DNA of 64,000 bases from Methylobacterium mesophilicum SR1.6/6 (GCF_000364445.2 NZ_CP043538.1:5165447-5229446); one strand, 5' to 3'; positions 33,768 to 43,889 are shown, counted from the first letter of the stretch. Made by a program: numbers and translations. The notes: generated from the letters alone by a model not told the origin.

Positions 33768-34422
33768 GGACAATCCTGTAGGGAAGCGGGGCGGCGATCT
33801 CGCCCCAGATGAAGCCAGTGCCGTTGCCCGGGTTGGGCAACCGCACGCGGCTGGCGATTGAGGCGTGCGGCTGGTCGAGCCTGCCCTCCCAGCGGCAGGG
33901 GGGCTCGCCGGTCGGAACTGGATCAACGCCATCGGGCAAGGCGAAGTTGGCGGACTCGATCAGCGCGGCACGCTCGCGGATCCGCTCCAACAACGGCACC
34001 AGGCGCTGGGCCTCGGTGACATACTCGGTCGCTAGCTTCTCGACCTCGGCAGAGGCCTTCATGGCCTTGCGGTGAAGATCTTTGCGGCGCTTCTGCTCGG
34101 CCTCGTGCGCGGCCTGAGCCTCGGCCTCAGACACCAACGCTGCGGCGTGCTGGGCATGAGCCTGAGCCATCCGGATCCGAGCGTGCTCAATGCTGGCGTC
34201 GAGGGCGGCGACCTCCTCCGGCGAGCCGAGCAAGAGCATATCGGGGCGGCTCGCCAGCAAGGCATCGCACTGGCGTCGCGCGTGCTCACCATCAGCGAAG
34301 ATCTGCGCGGAGGTGCGGGGCTCCGATGGCGCTACGGGCTTTAGGTCAGGACGGCTGCGGCCGAGGCTGACGTACGGCGCGACGTGGCGGTCGGTGCGGA
34401 TGTTGGCGATCGGGAGGTTCAT
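33754..34422 (-). CDS. Coiled-coil protein of unknown function
   Basis: 222 residues from the ATG at 34422 (MNLPIANIRTDRH). A long Ala/Glu/Arg-rich coiled coil spans about 70-155 (HARIRMAQAHAQHAAALVSE and on), followed by a beta-like C-terminus (RVRLPNPGNGTGFIWGEIA). It begins 11 bp after the RHH gene. A phage-structural or scaffold role is conceivable, but I recognise no family. Confidence 0.55.
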   Translation of the reverse strand: MNLPIANIRTDRHVAPYVSLGRSRPDLKPVAPSEPRTSAQIFADGEHARRQCDALLASRPDMLLLGSPEEVAALDASIEHARIRMAQAHAQHAAALVSEAEAQAAHEAEQKRRKDLHRKAMKASAEVEKLATEYVTEAQRLVPLLERIRERAALIESANFALPDGVDPVPTGEPPCRWEGRLDQPHASIASRVRLPNPGNGTGFIWGEIAAPLPYRIVHDPR

Positions 34423-34433
34423 GCCGATCTCCC

Positions 34434-34664
34434 TCAAGCTGCACGAGCGAGGGCGGCCGCCGGGCCGGCGGGTCGGGGACCGTCGCCACCGTCCAGATCC
34501 GGGAGGGCAACGCCATCGGCGGCAAGGCGCTGCCGTAGTGCTTGGCGCATCCACTCCGCGGACGACGTGCGAGCCTTCCGAGCGGCGCGAGCAACGGCGT
34601 GGTTCAGGCCGGGCTCAGCCCTGAAGCGAACGGGTTCGGAGAACTCGATACGGTCGGCGGACAT
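34434..34664 (-). CDS. Ribbon-helix-helix regulator
   Basis: 76 residues. The N-terminal strand EFSEPVRFRAEPGL and helices AVARAARKARTSSAEWMRQA fit an Arc/MetJ-like ribbon-helix-helix domain with an Ala/Pro-rich tail. First gene of a minus-strand set continuing to 33501. A repeat array (34729-34788) lies 65 bp upstream of its start, so it probably represses itself. Confidence 0.6.
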   Translation of the reverse strand: MSADRIEFSEPVRFRAEPGLNHAVARAARKARTSSAEWMRQALRQRLAADGVALPDLDGGDGPRPAGPAAALARAA

Positions 34665-34728
34665 CTCGGGCGCACTCCGTGTGCAAATGATGCTCTAAGA
34701 TGTGTTGTGATCTGAGATATAATTGCAA

Positions 34729-34788
34729 GCGAACGACTTGTGTCTATCAGTCGTTCGCCGTCGTTCGCTGTTATGCCTAGTTATTCGC
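34729..34788. promoter_or_regulatory. Operator array upstream of the RHH gene
   Basis: A perfect 10-bp inverted repeat, GCGAACGACT (34729-34738) and AGTCGTTCGC (34749-34758), with a 10-bp spacer. It is followed by a direct copy GTCGTTCGC at 34760 and a weaker TTATTCGC at 34781. Spacings of 10 and 21 bp equal one and two helical turns. The region 34690-34850 is markedly AT-richer than its surroundings. From 34665 to 35107 I find no gene. Confidence 0.6.
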
Positions 34789-35107
34789 TGTTGTGTTGTG
34801 TTATTACTAGACTGCGTTGTTCTGCCGCGGGTGTTCGGCGCTCTTTGGTGACTAGCGATCCAGCGGTCACCGAAATCCGACGCCTCGCGCTGGCAGCCGC
34901 CTGATCGCAAGCTTTCGTTAACCACGATGCCGTTCTCTGAGTCATGGTCGACCCCGCGCTGGCGCGGAAGTTGCAGTTCTCAGCGGAGGAGAGGTGCGAT
35001 GGATCAGCAATACGGCAGCGATCACGAGGATCGTCAGCAGATGGAGTGACATGCCGCACGGCGCAGCTTCGATGATCTCGCCACATTGAGCGGGAAAGGA
35101 TCGCGCC

Positions 35108-35212
35108 ATGATCAGCATGTCGAACCGCATCATCATCGCCACGCCCGCCGCGCTCGGGATGCTCCTGACCGTCGCGCTGATGGCGCAGAGCGCCGCCGTC
35201 GCGATGCAGTGA
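35108..35212 (+). CDS. 34-residue hydrophobic peptide
   Basis: Begins MISMSNRIIIATPAALGM and is hydrophobic to the end (LLTVALMAQSAAVAMQ). The ATG at 35108 has AAAGGA about nine bases upstream. Probably one short transmembrane helix. It is too short for standard gene calling, and the evidence is composition and start context only. Confidence 0.35.
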   Translation: MISMSNRIIIATPAALGMLLTVALMAQSAAVAMQ

Positions 35213-35347
35213 TGTGATCGTCAGGCAGGCCGGAAGGCTGCGCTTATCCAGCGGCCATCACAATCCCGCGTTGAAACACAAATGCCGCTGACACGTGCTA
35301 CGTAGGCCGGGCAGTTGCGTCATTCGTCGCCTTATCGGGAGGCTTCG

Positions 35348-35716
35348 ATGTCGTTTGTTACCTGGCTGGTCTCCAAGACGATCGCATTTCTCCTTGGCAA
35401 CGCCCAGGAGCGGAAAGCCGACATAATCGCCGCCAAGAAGGAAGCCGGCGATTTCAACGGTGAGTTCTTCTTTAGGGCAAGGAACTTCGAGACAGATTAC
35501 AATGCTGCCGTGCGGATGCTGAGAGACCGGATCGACCGCAAGTTCCCAAGCGGCCACTATGGGCGGCTCAGAGCGGGGGAGAATAGCCCCTACGATCACG
35601 GTGAAGATCGCGCGCACGCCGTGGATACCATGTCGACCGCGATAGCGATGGCTCTGCGAGACGGGGCTACCGTGAAGCAGGCCGCTGAAGCCGGCGCGGC
35701 GAGCGTAGGCATCTGA
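35348..35716 (+). CDS. Hypothetical protein
   Basis: 122 residues from the ATG at 35348 (MSFVTWLVSKTIAFLLG), with AGGC/GGGAGG context upstream. A mildly hydrophobic N-terminus, then a soluble charged region (FRARNFETDYNAAVRMLRDRI) and a C-terminal helix AVDTMSTAIAMALRDGATV. Family not recognised. First of three small plus-strand genes facing the replication module. Confidence 0.55.
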   Translation: MSFVTWLVSKTIAFLLGNAQERKADIIAAKKEAGDFNGEFFFRARNFETDYNAAVRMLRDRIDRKFPSGHYGRLRAGENSPYDHGEDRAHAVDTMSTAIAMALRDGATVKQAAEAGAASVGI

Positions 35717-35813
35717 TCGGCTAAGCCTTCCGCCCCCTCCCTAATTTGGAGGAAGAAACCCACAGCCCTTAGCAATAGAAGGCGCTCAGGTGTCCCGGCA
35801 GAGGCGCTTTCCG

Positions 35814-36056
35814 ATGAGGCTCGATCTTGATCTTCCCGGCATCTGGATCGTTGATCCCGAGGACGTGGCACTGCGCATCGGCGTGAGTGCGGCCGCTCTA
35901 AAGCGCTCTGTCATTGAGGGGAACGCCAGGGTTCTGATCGTCCCCGAAAGCTGGGTGGACGCGGGCAGCGCGCGCGTCACAGTTCATCACTACGATGGCG
36001 GGTGGCAGGGCACATTCGATCAGAGCGGGCAGCTCGTGACGGAGCACGTCTGGTAA
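35814..36056 (+). CDS. Hypothetical protein
   Basis: 80 residues from the ATG at 35814 (MRLDLDLPGIWIVDPEDVAL); a GTG at 35790 would add eight basic residues. The middle VALRIGVSAAALKRSVIEG resembles a short helix-turn-helix-like segment and the end is beta-like (HHYDGGWQGTFDQSGQL). No family recognised. Confidence 0.55.
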   Translation: MRLDLDLPGIWIVDPEDVALRIGVSAAALKRSVIEGNARVLIVPESWVDAGSARVTVHHYDGGWQGTFDQSGQLVTEHVW

Positions 36057-36117
36057 CTGCAGCCGCACCATATGGGCCGATGTGAGTTGAACCTCCTACT
36101 GACCGGAGGACATCAGC

Positions 36118-36303
36118 ATGGCTCAACCCATCTACCCTGATGTGAACACCAGCTCGGCGAGCAACCACGCCACCACTCGGCCGATCCACCGCGCGGGTGA
36201 AGACGTCGACACCACGGACCAGCTCCCCAGCCCGTACCTCCTAGGCATCGCGACCGCCGGTTCGTTCGTGGCGCTCCTGTTGGTCAAGCTTGTGATCGGT
36301 TGA
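36118..36303 (+). CDS. Small membrane protein
   Basis: 61 residues. ATG at 36118 with GGAGG ten bases before it. A polar N-terminal 40 residues and one C-terminal transmembrane helix (about 41-60: LGIATAGSFVALLLVKLVIG), i.e. a tail-anchored layout. No family recognised. Convergent with the RepA-like gene across the repeat region 36325-36422. Confidence 0.55.
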   Translation: MAQPIYPDVNTSSASNHATTRPIHRAGEDVDTTDQLPSPYLLGIATAGSFVALLLVKLVIG

Positions 36304-36324
36304 ACGCTGCATAGACGACTGGGT

Positions 36325-36422
36325 CGGACAAACCGGACATTCCGGACAGATGTCCCGTTTGTCCGGCGTCCAGCACCGGACGGACAGGACAAAACCCTAG
36401 GGATCTGTCCTGTCCGTCCGGT
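36325..36422. repeat. CGGACA iterons and 16-bp inverted repeat after the RepA-like gene
   Basis: CGGACA occurs at 36325, 36334 and 36343, an exact 9-bp period, followed by TGTCC and GTTTGTCCGG in the opposite sense (CGGACAAAC/GTTTGTCCG forms a 9-bp stem). Then ACCGGACGGACAGGAC (36375-36390) and its perfect complement GTCCTGTCCGTCCGGT (36407-36422) flank 16 nt. It lies between two convergent genes, so a bidirectional terminator is the simple reading. The iterons beside a replication gene also allow an origin. Confidence 0.65.
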
Positions 36423-36430
36423 CGATCGGG

Positions 36431-37693
36431 TCATTCCCCCGCCTCGATCAGCCAGATGTGGTCGATGCCATTCAGGGCCACGGAGCCGATCAGGCTGCGG
36501 CCGAGGCAGGTCTCCACGGCTCGCTTGAACGCCTTGCGCTTGGCTTCCGACCGCTTGGCCTCGTCGTCCCCATCGGCCGGGTAGATGGCGAAGAACGCCG
36601 CCCTTACGGCTTGCAGCGGTACGGCTCGGACTTCGGCGGCCTCGTTCCCGAACGGCCACGCTCGGATGCCCTCTTCGGCGCGACTCGTCAGCAAGGCCTG
36701 CCGGAACACCTTCGACGAGGTTGGCCAGCGATCCCTGCTGGCGGCGACGGCCGCGGCCGAGGTCCGGTCCGTCTGCCAGTTCACCACACAGGTGGTGATC
36801 GGCTCGCGGTCGTAATTCTCGCCGACGGTGACGATCTCCAGATCGAACGGGATCTCGTACCCGCAGCGCGCGCCGCGCACCTTCCGGATCGCCATGCGCG
36901 TGTTGCTGATGGACCCGCCCTCGTCCCGGTTGGCGAGGACGGCGAGAACCGCGTCCGCCGCAGCCTCCTTGGCAGAGGAGCCCCGCGTGCCGGTCTCGGC
37001 GGTCTTCCCGAAGTGGTCGATGCCGAGGACGAATGCCCCCGTCTGGCGACTCAGCGCCTCCATGGCGTTCATCACCCGCTGCGCCTCGGCGGCCGAGTTC
37101 TCGTCTCCGAAACCAGCCGCTGCCGCGACGGTGTCCACGATGATCAGCGCGAGCGGAAGGTCGAAGGTCTCGCGCAGATGGTCGGCAGCGGCCTTGGCTA
37201 CCGCGACGAGTTGGGCGACCGCCTCGGTGCTGAGCAGGCGCGGACAGTCATCGATCCATGCAAAGGGAAGCCTATCACCGGGATCGCCTCCCAGCTTCCC
37301 CTGAACCAGACCGCGCAGCCGGATCGGGATCTCAAAGGCACCCTCCGAGGCGACGAACAGAACGCCGCCCTGCCGGACAACACGTCGTCCGGCGAACGGC
37401 TGCCCGGTCATCACCGACGCGGACAGGTCGATCGCCGTGAAGGTCTTCCCGCATCCCCATTGGCCGGGCATCAGGCCTTTGCCGGTTTCGCAGATTAGAT
37501 CCTGGACCAACCAAGCGCGATCGGCGTCTGGGTCCGCATCTCCGTGCCAGCGAATGCTGATCGCGGTACTGGCAAGGGCCGCACTATTATTGCGACCCTT
37601 ACCCCGCGGCATGGCGTCGGGATCGGGGCCGGGCCAGCCGTGAAACTGGTCCGCTTCGTCCGGCGAGGAGTCATTGAACGAGCGCTCGGACAT
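36431..37693 (-). CDS. RepA-like AAA ATPase / helicase
   Basis: 420 residues with a RecA-type ATPase core (AAA_25/RepA family): Walker A GQWGCGKT at 77-84, Walker B LALIIVDT with Asp187, and an IDHFGK motif downstream that fits the sensor region. The family includes the RepA hexameric replicative helicase of RSF1010 and DNA-repair RadA-like proteins. The C-terminal part (about 330-415) is a small domain with AFKRAVETCLGRSLIG. It follows the Toprim gene and a 77-residue gene with overlaps, so it belongs to the island's DNA-processing operon. Confidence 0.8.
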   Translation of the reverse strand: MSERSFNDSSPDEADQFHGWPGPDPDAMPRGKGRNNSAALASTAISIRWHGDADPDADRAWLVQDLICETGKGLMPGQWGCGKTFTAIDLSASVMTGQPFAGRRVVRQGGVLFVASEGAFEIPIRLRGLVQGKLGGDPGDRLPFAWIDDCPRLLSTEAVAQLVAVAKAAADHLRETFDLPLALIIVDTVAAAAGFGDENSAAEAQRVMNAMEALSRQTGAFVLGIDHFGKTAETGTRGSSAKEAAADAVLAVLANRDEGGSISNTRMAIRKVRGARCGYEIPFDLEIVTVGENYDREPITTCVVNWQTDRTSAAAVAASRDRWPTSSKVFRQALLTSRAEEGIRAWPFGNEAAEVRAVPLQAVRAAFFAIYPADGDDEAKRSEAKRKAFKRAVETCLGRSLIGSVALNGIDHIWLIEAGE

Positions 37694-37926
37694 CAGGCGC
37701 CTCCGCGCGAGCTGGTGGGCTTGAGTAGCGCCGCGGCGTCCGCCGCGCTGGCGAGAGCGACGGCAGCTTGGCGCAGCGCGTACCGAAGGCCGCGGGCGTC
37801 ACCGATCGCCGCGAACTCGGTGGCCATCCTGGCGTAGCTCTCGGCGATCGACGCGGCCTCGTGGACGGCGTCGAAGGTGTGGGCGGTCATGGCCGCCCGC
37901 TCGGGGCTATGGAACGGCGCGTTCAT
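37693..37926 (-). CDS. Hypothetical helical protein in the replication operon
   Basis: 77 residues from the ATG at 37926, which overlaps the upstream stop as ATGA; its own stop overlaps the RepA-like start (TGATG). Ala-rich and helical (ASIAESYARMATEFAAIGDA). No family recognised. The double overlap makes it a firm gene and a likely partner of the ATPase. Confidence 0.6.
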   Translation of the reverse strand: MNAPFHSPERAAMTAHTFDAVHEAASIAESYARMATEFAAIGDARGLRYALRQAAVALASAADAAALLKPTSSRGGA

Positions 37927-38834
37927 GCCGCGCCTCCCTCGCTGAACTGTTCGCCCCAAGCGCGCAGCAGGTCCCTCTCGGACCGCTCAGCAACCCTGAG
38001 TGCGGCGAGCGCGACCGGCGAGATGTGCCGCTCAATCGCTTCCCGAACCATACCCTTCAGGACTCGGGGCGGGAGCGCGTCCAACTCAACGCTCTCGCCC
38101 TCAAAGTCCTTGGCGTGTCGATTGCCGTCCCGCTTCGTCGGACGCGTCGGCAACCGATGCTCCTTGATCTGGCGCTCGGTCAGCGCCACCCGCTCCACGG
38201 TGAAGTCGATCCCCGGGCAGAACTCCCGGAGTCGTGACTCAATGGTGCGAGGGATCAGCGCACCGGTCGGGTCGTGGTCGCCGAATTGGTAGATGTAGCT
38301 GGGGCGCCGACGGACCTGCCACTCGCGCCTGATCTGCTCGGCTGTCGAATGCAGGAAGGTGAGCGAGGGCATGCCCTTCGACGACAACAACGGCACGTCG
38401 TAGGTCGAGGTCGGATCCCACATGATGCCGGACAGCGCGTCCTTCTCGACCCAGATCTCAATGTAGGCGGGCGAGTCCCGCAAAGCGCTGCGGCGATAAA
38501 AGGTGGCGGTGTCGTCCGCCGCCTCCGCGATGCTGCTGTAGGTTCTGGTTACCTGCCGCCGGCGGGTGTGATCCACGATCCAGTGGAACGGCAACTCGCC
38601 GTCGATCCGCATCGAAGTCAGCAGGCGCACCACCGTCTGCTGGTACTCGGCCTCGGTCTTCTCAATCACGCTGCGTTGGACGAGCTGATAGTAGATCTGC
38701 CGGACCGTCATCGGGTGGTCGGCCGCGACGATATCGTAGATGACCTGCTTGAGGTCGGTGACCGCAGCCTTTGACCGCCGCGCCCGCTTTGTAGGGCATG
38801 CCTGATAAGTCGGGTTGATGGCTGAGGTGCTCAT
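37923..38834 (-). CDS. Topoisomerase VI-A/Spo11-like Toprim protein
   Basis: 303 residues. The ATG at 38834 has GGAGG upstream and overlaps the previous stop. The N-terminal winged-helix carries MTVRQIYYQLV with Tyr48 and Tyr49 at the place of the catalytic tyrosine of TopVI-A/Spo11. The Toprim part has Glu130 in IWVEKDALSG and the DxD pair Asp186/Asp188 in FGDHDPTG. Orphan TopVI-A homologues (Mini-A type) are known from mobile elements. It may nick or cut DNA during replication or transfer. No TopVI-B subunit is present. Confidence 0.75.
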   Translation of the reverse strand: MSTSAINPTYQACPTKRARRSKAAVTDLKQVIYDIVAADHPMTVRQIYYQLVQRSVIEKTEAEYQQTVVRLLTSMRIDGELPFHWIVDHTRRRQVTRTYSSIAEAADDTATFYRRSALRDSPAYIEIWVEKDALSGIMWDPTSTYDVPLLSSKGMPSLTFLHSTAEQIRREWQVRRRPSYIYQFGDHDPTGALIPRTIESRLREFCPGIDFTVERVALTERQIKEHRLPTRPTKRDGNRHAKDFEGESVELDALPPRVLKGMVREAIERHISPVALAALRVAERSERDLLRAWGEQFSEGGAA

Positions 38835-39043
38835 CGCGACGCCCTCCACGAGTCCGAGGAGGCGAACGCCAATTCCGCGACCACCGCGGCGAGGCTAGAG
38901 CTGAAATCGTACCGTGCACGCAGGTGCCTGGTCTGGATTTCGAGCGGGGTGGGTGCTATCTCAGAACCATCGGTGCCCACCGAGAATTCCGAGGCCCGCC
39001 GGCTTGCCAGAGCCGTGCGGGCTTCACCTTTTCTGGACGCCAT
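38831..39043 (-). CDS. Hypothetical protein upstream of the Toprim gene
   Basis: 70 residues (MASRKGEARTALASRR). Arg/Ala/Ser rich, with a helical C-terminus SSLAAVVAELAFASSD. Its stop overlaps the Toprim start as ATGA, and it begins four bases after the excisionase-like stop, so it is part of the same operon. No family recognised. Confidence 0.5.
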   Translation of the reverse strand: MASRKGEARTALASRRASEFSVGTDGSEIAPTPLEIQTRHLRARYDFSSSLAAVVAELAFASSDSWRASR

Positions 39044-39047
39044 TCGT

Positions 39048-39275
39048 CTACGCGGCCTCCGTCTCTAGAGAGGCCGCGAAGGCCCGCAGGGAGTCGTCGG
39101 TGATCCGTGTCGCGGATCCGATCTTCACCACCTTCAGTTTGCCCTGCCCGATCAGGCGGTAGAGCGTGGTGGTGCCGATGCCGAGCGCCTCGCGGACCTC
39201 GTTGGGCCGGTGCAAAAGCTTCCCCGTCGACGGACGCAGGTCTCCCTGCACCGCCTGAAACCTTTCGGTATTCAT
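39048..39275 (-). CDS. Excisionase-like helix-turn-helix protein
   Basis: 75 residues. The segment LLHRPNEVREALGIGTTTLY, then RLIGQGKLKVVKIGSATRIT, is the MerR-like HTH_17 fold of excisionases and AlpA-type activators. It directs integrase towards excision or activates transcription. First gene of the DNA-processing operon (39275 to 36431). Two identical palindromes (39364 and 39394) lie upstream. Confidence 0.75.
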   Translation of the reverse strand: MNTERFQAVQGDLRPSTGKLLHRPNEVREALGIGTTTLYRLIGQGKLKVVKIGSATRITDDSLRAFAASLETEAA

Positions 39276-39363
39276 GGCTCTTGTCCTCTGATTTCGCCGG
39301 CAATCCAGCGAAGACAGGCGAATACTGTGGTTGGGCGCTTAGTAGAGCAAGCGTCCGAAATGC

Positions 39364-39409
39364 GCGTTCTTAAGAGCGCGCGAAATAAATACTGCGTTCT
39401 TAAGAGCGC
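39364..39409. promoter_or_regulatory. Twin identical operators upstream of the excisionase-like gene
   Basis: GCGTTCTTAAGAGCGC occurs at 39364-39379 and again at 39394-39409, exactly 30 bp apart (about three turns). Each has a perfect TCTTAAGA core. The AT-rich gap AAATAAATAC between them may hold part of the promoter. The right copy overlaps the last codons and stop of the upstream gene. Confidence 0.75.
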
Positions 39410-39921
39410 AGATTGGCAAGCCGTCTTCGAACCGCGTCGACACTCACCTCTTTGAAGCCAGCCTGCGCCAGGGATTTGTTGACCTGGCTCAGGATAAGAG
39501 AGGCCGCACCCCTTGCCGCGATCTGCTTGTAACTTTTGTTCTGGACTGCCTGTCTCACCGCCCGCAGTAGCGCGCGCTCTTCCGGGCTGTTCTGACGTGC
39601 TGCCCGCGCTTTGGCCGCCTGCACGGACGGAGCTGACAACTCAATCTCCGCGTCGGCGAGGAAGCGAGACCCCTCCAGCAGTCCCCGCAACATGACTGCG
39701 AGGTCAAGTACGATGGCCTCAGCATTTTCTGGATCCGACTGTATCAATCGGTCTGCTGTCCCAAGAAGCCGTCGTCCTGCTTCAGCTACCGACGACCAAG
39801 TCGAGCGTTCAGCAAGCGACTCCGCTGTAGGCGTAAGCTCACCAGCCTTTTCCTCGATCGCGTTGAGAACGCCAGCGATCCAGTCGTGCGTGCGCTGCGC
39901 TAGAGGGGAAGCTTGTCGCAT
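39400..39921 (-). CDS. Hypothetical protein between integrase and excisionase
   Basis: 173 residues from the ATG at 39921 (MRQASPLAQR), just after the integrase stop; an earlier start would overlap the integrase. All helical. The C-terminal part NKSLAQAGFKEVSVDAVRRRLANL could be a DNA-binding helix-turn-helix. It is placed where elements often encode a regulator, and twin operators overlap its 3' end. No family recognised. Confidence 0.55.
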   Translation of the reverse strand: MRQASPLAQRTHDWIAGVLNAIEEKAGELTPTAESLAERSTWSSVAEAGRRLLGTADRLIQSDPENAEAIVLDLAVMLRGLLEGSRFLADAEIELSAPSVQAAKARAARQNSPEERALLRAVRQAVQNKSYKQIAARGAASLILSQVNKSLAQAGFKEVSVDAVRRRLANLRS

Positions 39922-39926
39922 GCTGA

Positions 39927-41147
39927 TCAGTCGGATGTGAGCCGGGCCAAGCAATGGGTAGACCATGCTCCCATCAGGTCGCGCCGCTTCTCAAACAGGT
40001 CGCCGCGCCGGTAGGCCCTCTCCACCTTGGACTCAACGGTATGGGCGAGCGCCATCTCCACCACTTCGGACGGGAAGTCCGTGGTCTCGGAGGCCCAGTC
40101 TCGGAACGAGCTACGGAACCCGTGAACCGTCAGGTCGGGCCGCTCCATCCGTCGGAGCAACGTCAGCATGGCCATGTTGGAGAGCGGCTTCCCGCGCCGA
40201 CCTCCGGGGAACACGAAGGTGCTGTCGAGGCCCTGCATCTCGCCGAGGATCGCCAGCGCGGCGGGCGAGAGCGGCACACGGTGTTCGGCGCCAGCCTTCA
40301 TCCGCTCGGCCGGCACGGTCCAGATCCCGGCTTCCAGGTCGATCTCATCCCAGCGGGCGCCCAGCGCCTCGCCCGTGCGCGCGGCCGTCAGGATCGTGAA
40401 GGCCATCAGCTTCGACGCGACGCCGGGCTGCGCGGCCACGGCCTTCATGAACCCCGGCACGTCCTTGAACGGCAGGGCGGCGTGATGCTCGACCTTCCGC
40501 ACCTTGGATCGCTTCGGCAACAAGTTCTGGAGGTGGCCCTTCCAGCGGGCCGGGTTCTCGCCGCGCCGGTAGCCGCGGGTCGCGGCCCAATCCAGCACCG
40601 ACTCAATGCGTCCCCTCACCCGCGTCGCCGTCTCCGGCTTCGTGATCCAGATCGCCTCCAGGGCCTTCAGCACCAAGCCGGTGTCGACGGCCTGCACCGG
40701 CAGATCCCCGAACACCGGGAAGGCATAGGTCGCCAGCGTCGCGGTCCACTGCGCGGCGTGCTTGTCGTTGCGCCAGCCGGCCTTGTGAGCCTCGATGTAG
40801 GCCTCGGCGCAGGTGCGGAAGGTAATCGCCTTCGCGGCCTCTACGGCGGCCTCCTGACGCTGCCCGCGCCGCATCTCGATCGGGTCGATGCCCTCGTAGC
40901 AGAGCTTCCGACAGGTCAGGGCCTTGTCGCGGGCCTCGGCCAAAGAGAACGTGCTGACCGGCCCGAGCCCCATCTCCCGGGATTTTCCGCGCAGGGTGTA
41001 CCGGAAAACCCAGCTCTTCCCACCCTTGCCGGACACCTGCAGCCACAGGCCGCCCCCGTCCCCGTACATGCCGGGGATCTTCAGCTTGGTGACACCGAGG
41101 GCGGTGAGCTTGCCCAGCATGGCATTCGCACCCATGACGCTATCCAC
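39927..41147 (-). CDS. int: P4-type tyrosine integrase
   Basis: 406 residues; a start at 41132 is also possible. The N-terminal DUF4102-like arm-binding domain (LTALGVTKLKIPGMYGDGGG), core-binding domain (about 110-200) and catalytic domain carry Arg257 (TAARTGEALG), His342-x-x-Arg345 (HGFRSS), His369 and Tyr379 (ERAYRRGDL). It recombines the island with the adjacent tRNA-Ser 3' end, which lies 116 bp away. Confidence 0.92.
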   Translation of the reverse strand: MDSVMGANAMLGKLTALGVTKLKIPGMYGDGGGLWLQVSGKGGKSWVFRYTLRGKSREMGLGPVSTFSLAEARDKALTCRKLCYEGIDPIEMRRGQRQEAAVEAAKAITFRTCAEAYIEAHKAGWRNDKHAAQWTATLATYAFPVFGDLPVQAVDTGLVLKALEAIWITKPETATRVRGRIESVLDWAATRGYRRGENPARWKGHLQNLLPKRSKVRKVEHHAALPFKDVPGFMKAVAAQPGVASKLMAFTILTAARTGEALGARWDEIDLEAGIWTVPAERMKAGAEHRVPLSPAALAILGEMQGLDSTFVFPGGRRGKPLSNMAMLTLLRRMERPDLTVHGFRSSFRDWASETTDFPSEVVEMALAHTVESKVERAYRRGDLFEKRRDLMGAWSTHCLARLTSD

Positions 41148-41262
41148 ATCATAAACGCGGATTTGGGCGAATGCCAGCGAACTGCCGCGAAAGGCGGACT
41201 GCTGATTACCTAGGTTTTGGAGTGCTTTAGCGGTCTGTGGCGAATGGCTACGAACAGGTAGC

Positions 41263-41352
41263 TGGCGGAGGGAGCGGGATTCGAACCCGCGATACCGTTT
41301 CCGGTATACACACTTTCCAGGCGTGCGCCTTCAACCACTCGGCCACCCCTCC
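41263..41352 (-). tRNA. tRNA-Ser (GGA)
   Basis: 90 nt including an encoded CCA. The acceptor begins GGAGGGG; the anticodon loop CTGGAAA gives GGA; the long variable arm (TATACCGGAAACGGTA region) is typical of class II serine tRNAs; the T arm is GCGGGTTCGAATCCCGC. Its 3' end faces the integrase gene, the usual attachment site for P4-type integrases. Confidence 0.95.
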
Positions 41353-41493
41353 GTCCGCGGACCGGGCGCCCGGGCGCGCCCGTGGGCCGCCGGGCGCGGC
41401 CAGGGCCGCGCGGTGCCGTGCTGTTAGCCGGGTGTGCCGCCGCGCGCAAGGCACGCCGGGCCGGGCAGCGCGAAAACCGCCCGGCCGCCGGCC

Positions 41494-43776
<2,283 letters not shown>

Positions 43777-43889
43777 GGACACTCCGGAGCGCGACCCGCC
43801 GGGCAGGTGCCGCGGCGGGGAGCCCCTGGTGAACGTGTCGGAAACAGCGAAGCTCCCGCGGTGCCGCAAAAATCGCCGGGCGCTGGGCC

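Noticed and set aside
34942..35052. 36-residue hydrophobic minus-strand frame (MSLHLLTILVIAAVLL)
   Set aside because: Plausible membrane helix, but no ribosome-binding site is visible and it ends in an Arg/Pro-rich tail; not enough support to call a gene.
35151..35165. A further copy of the CCACGCCCGC repeat
   Set aside because: Only the left-arm word is present, inside a small coding frame, with no matching right arm downstream.
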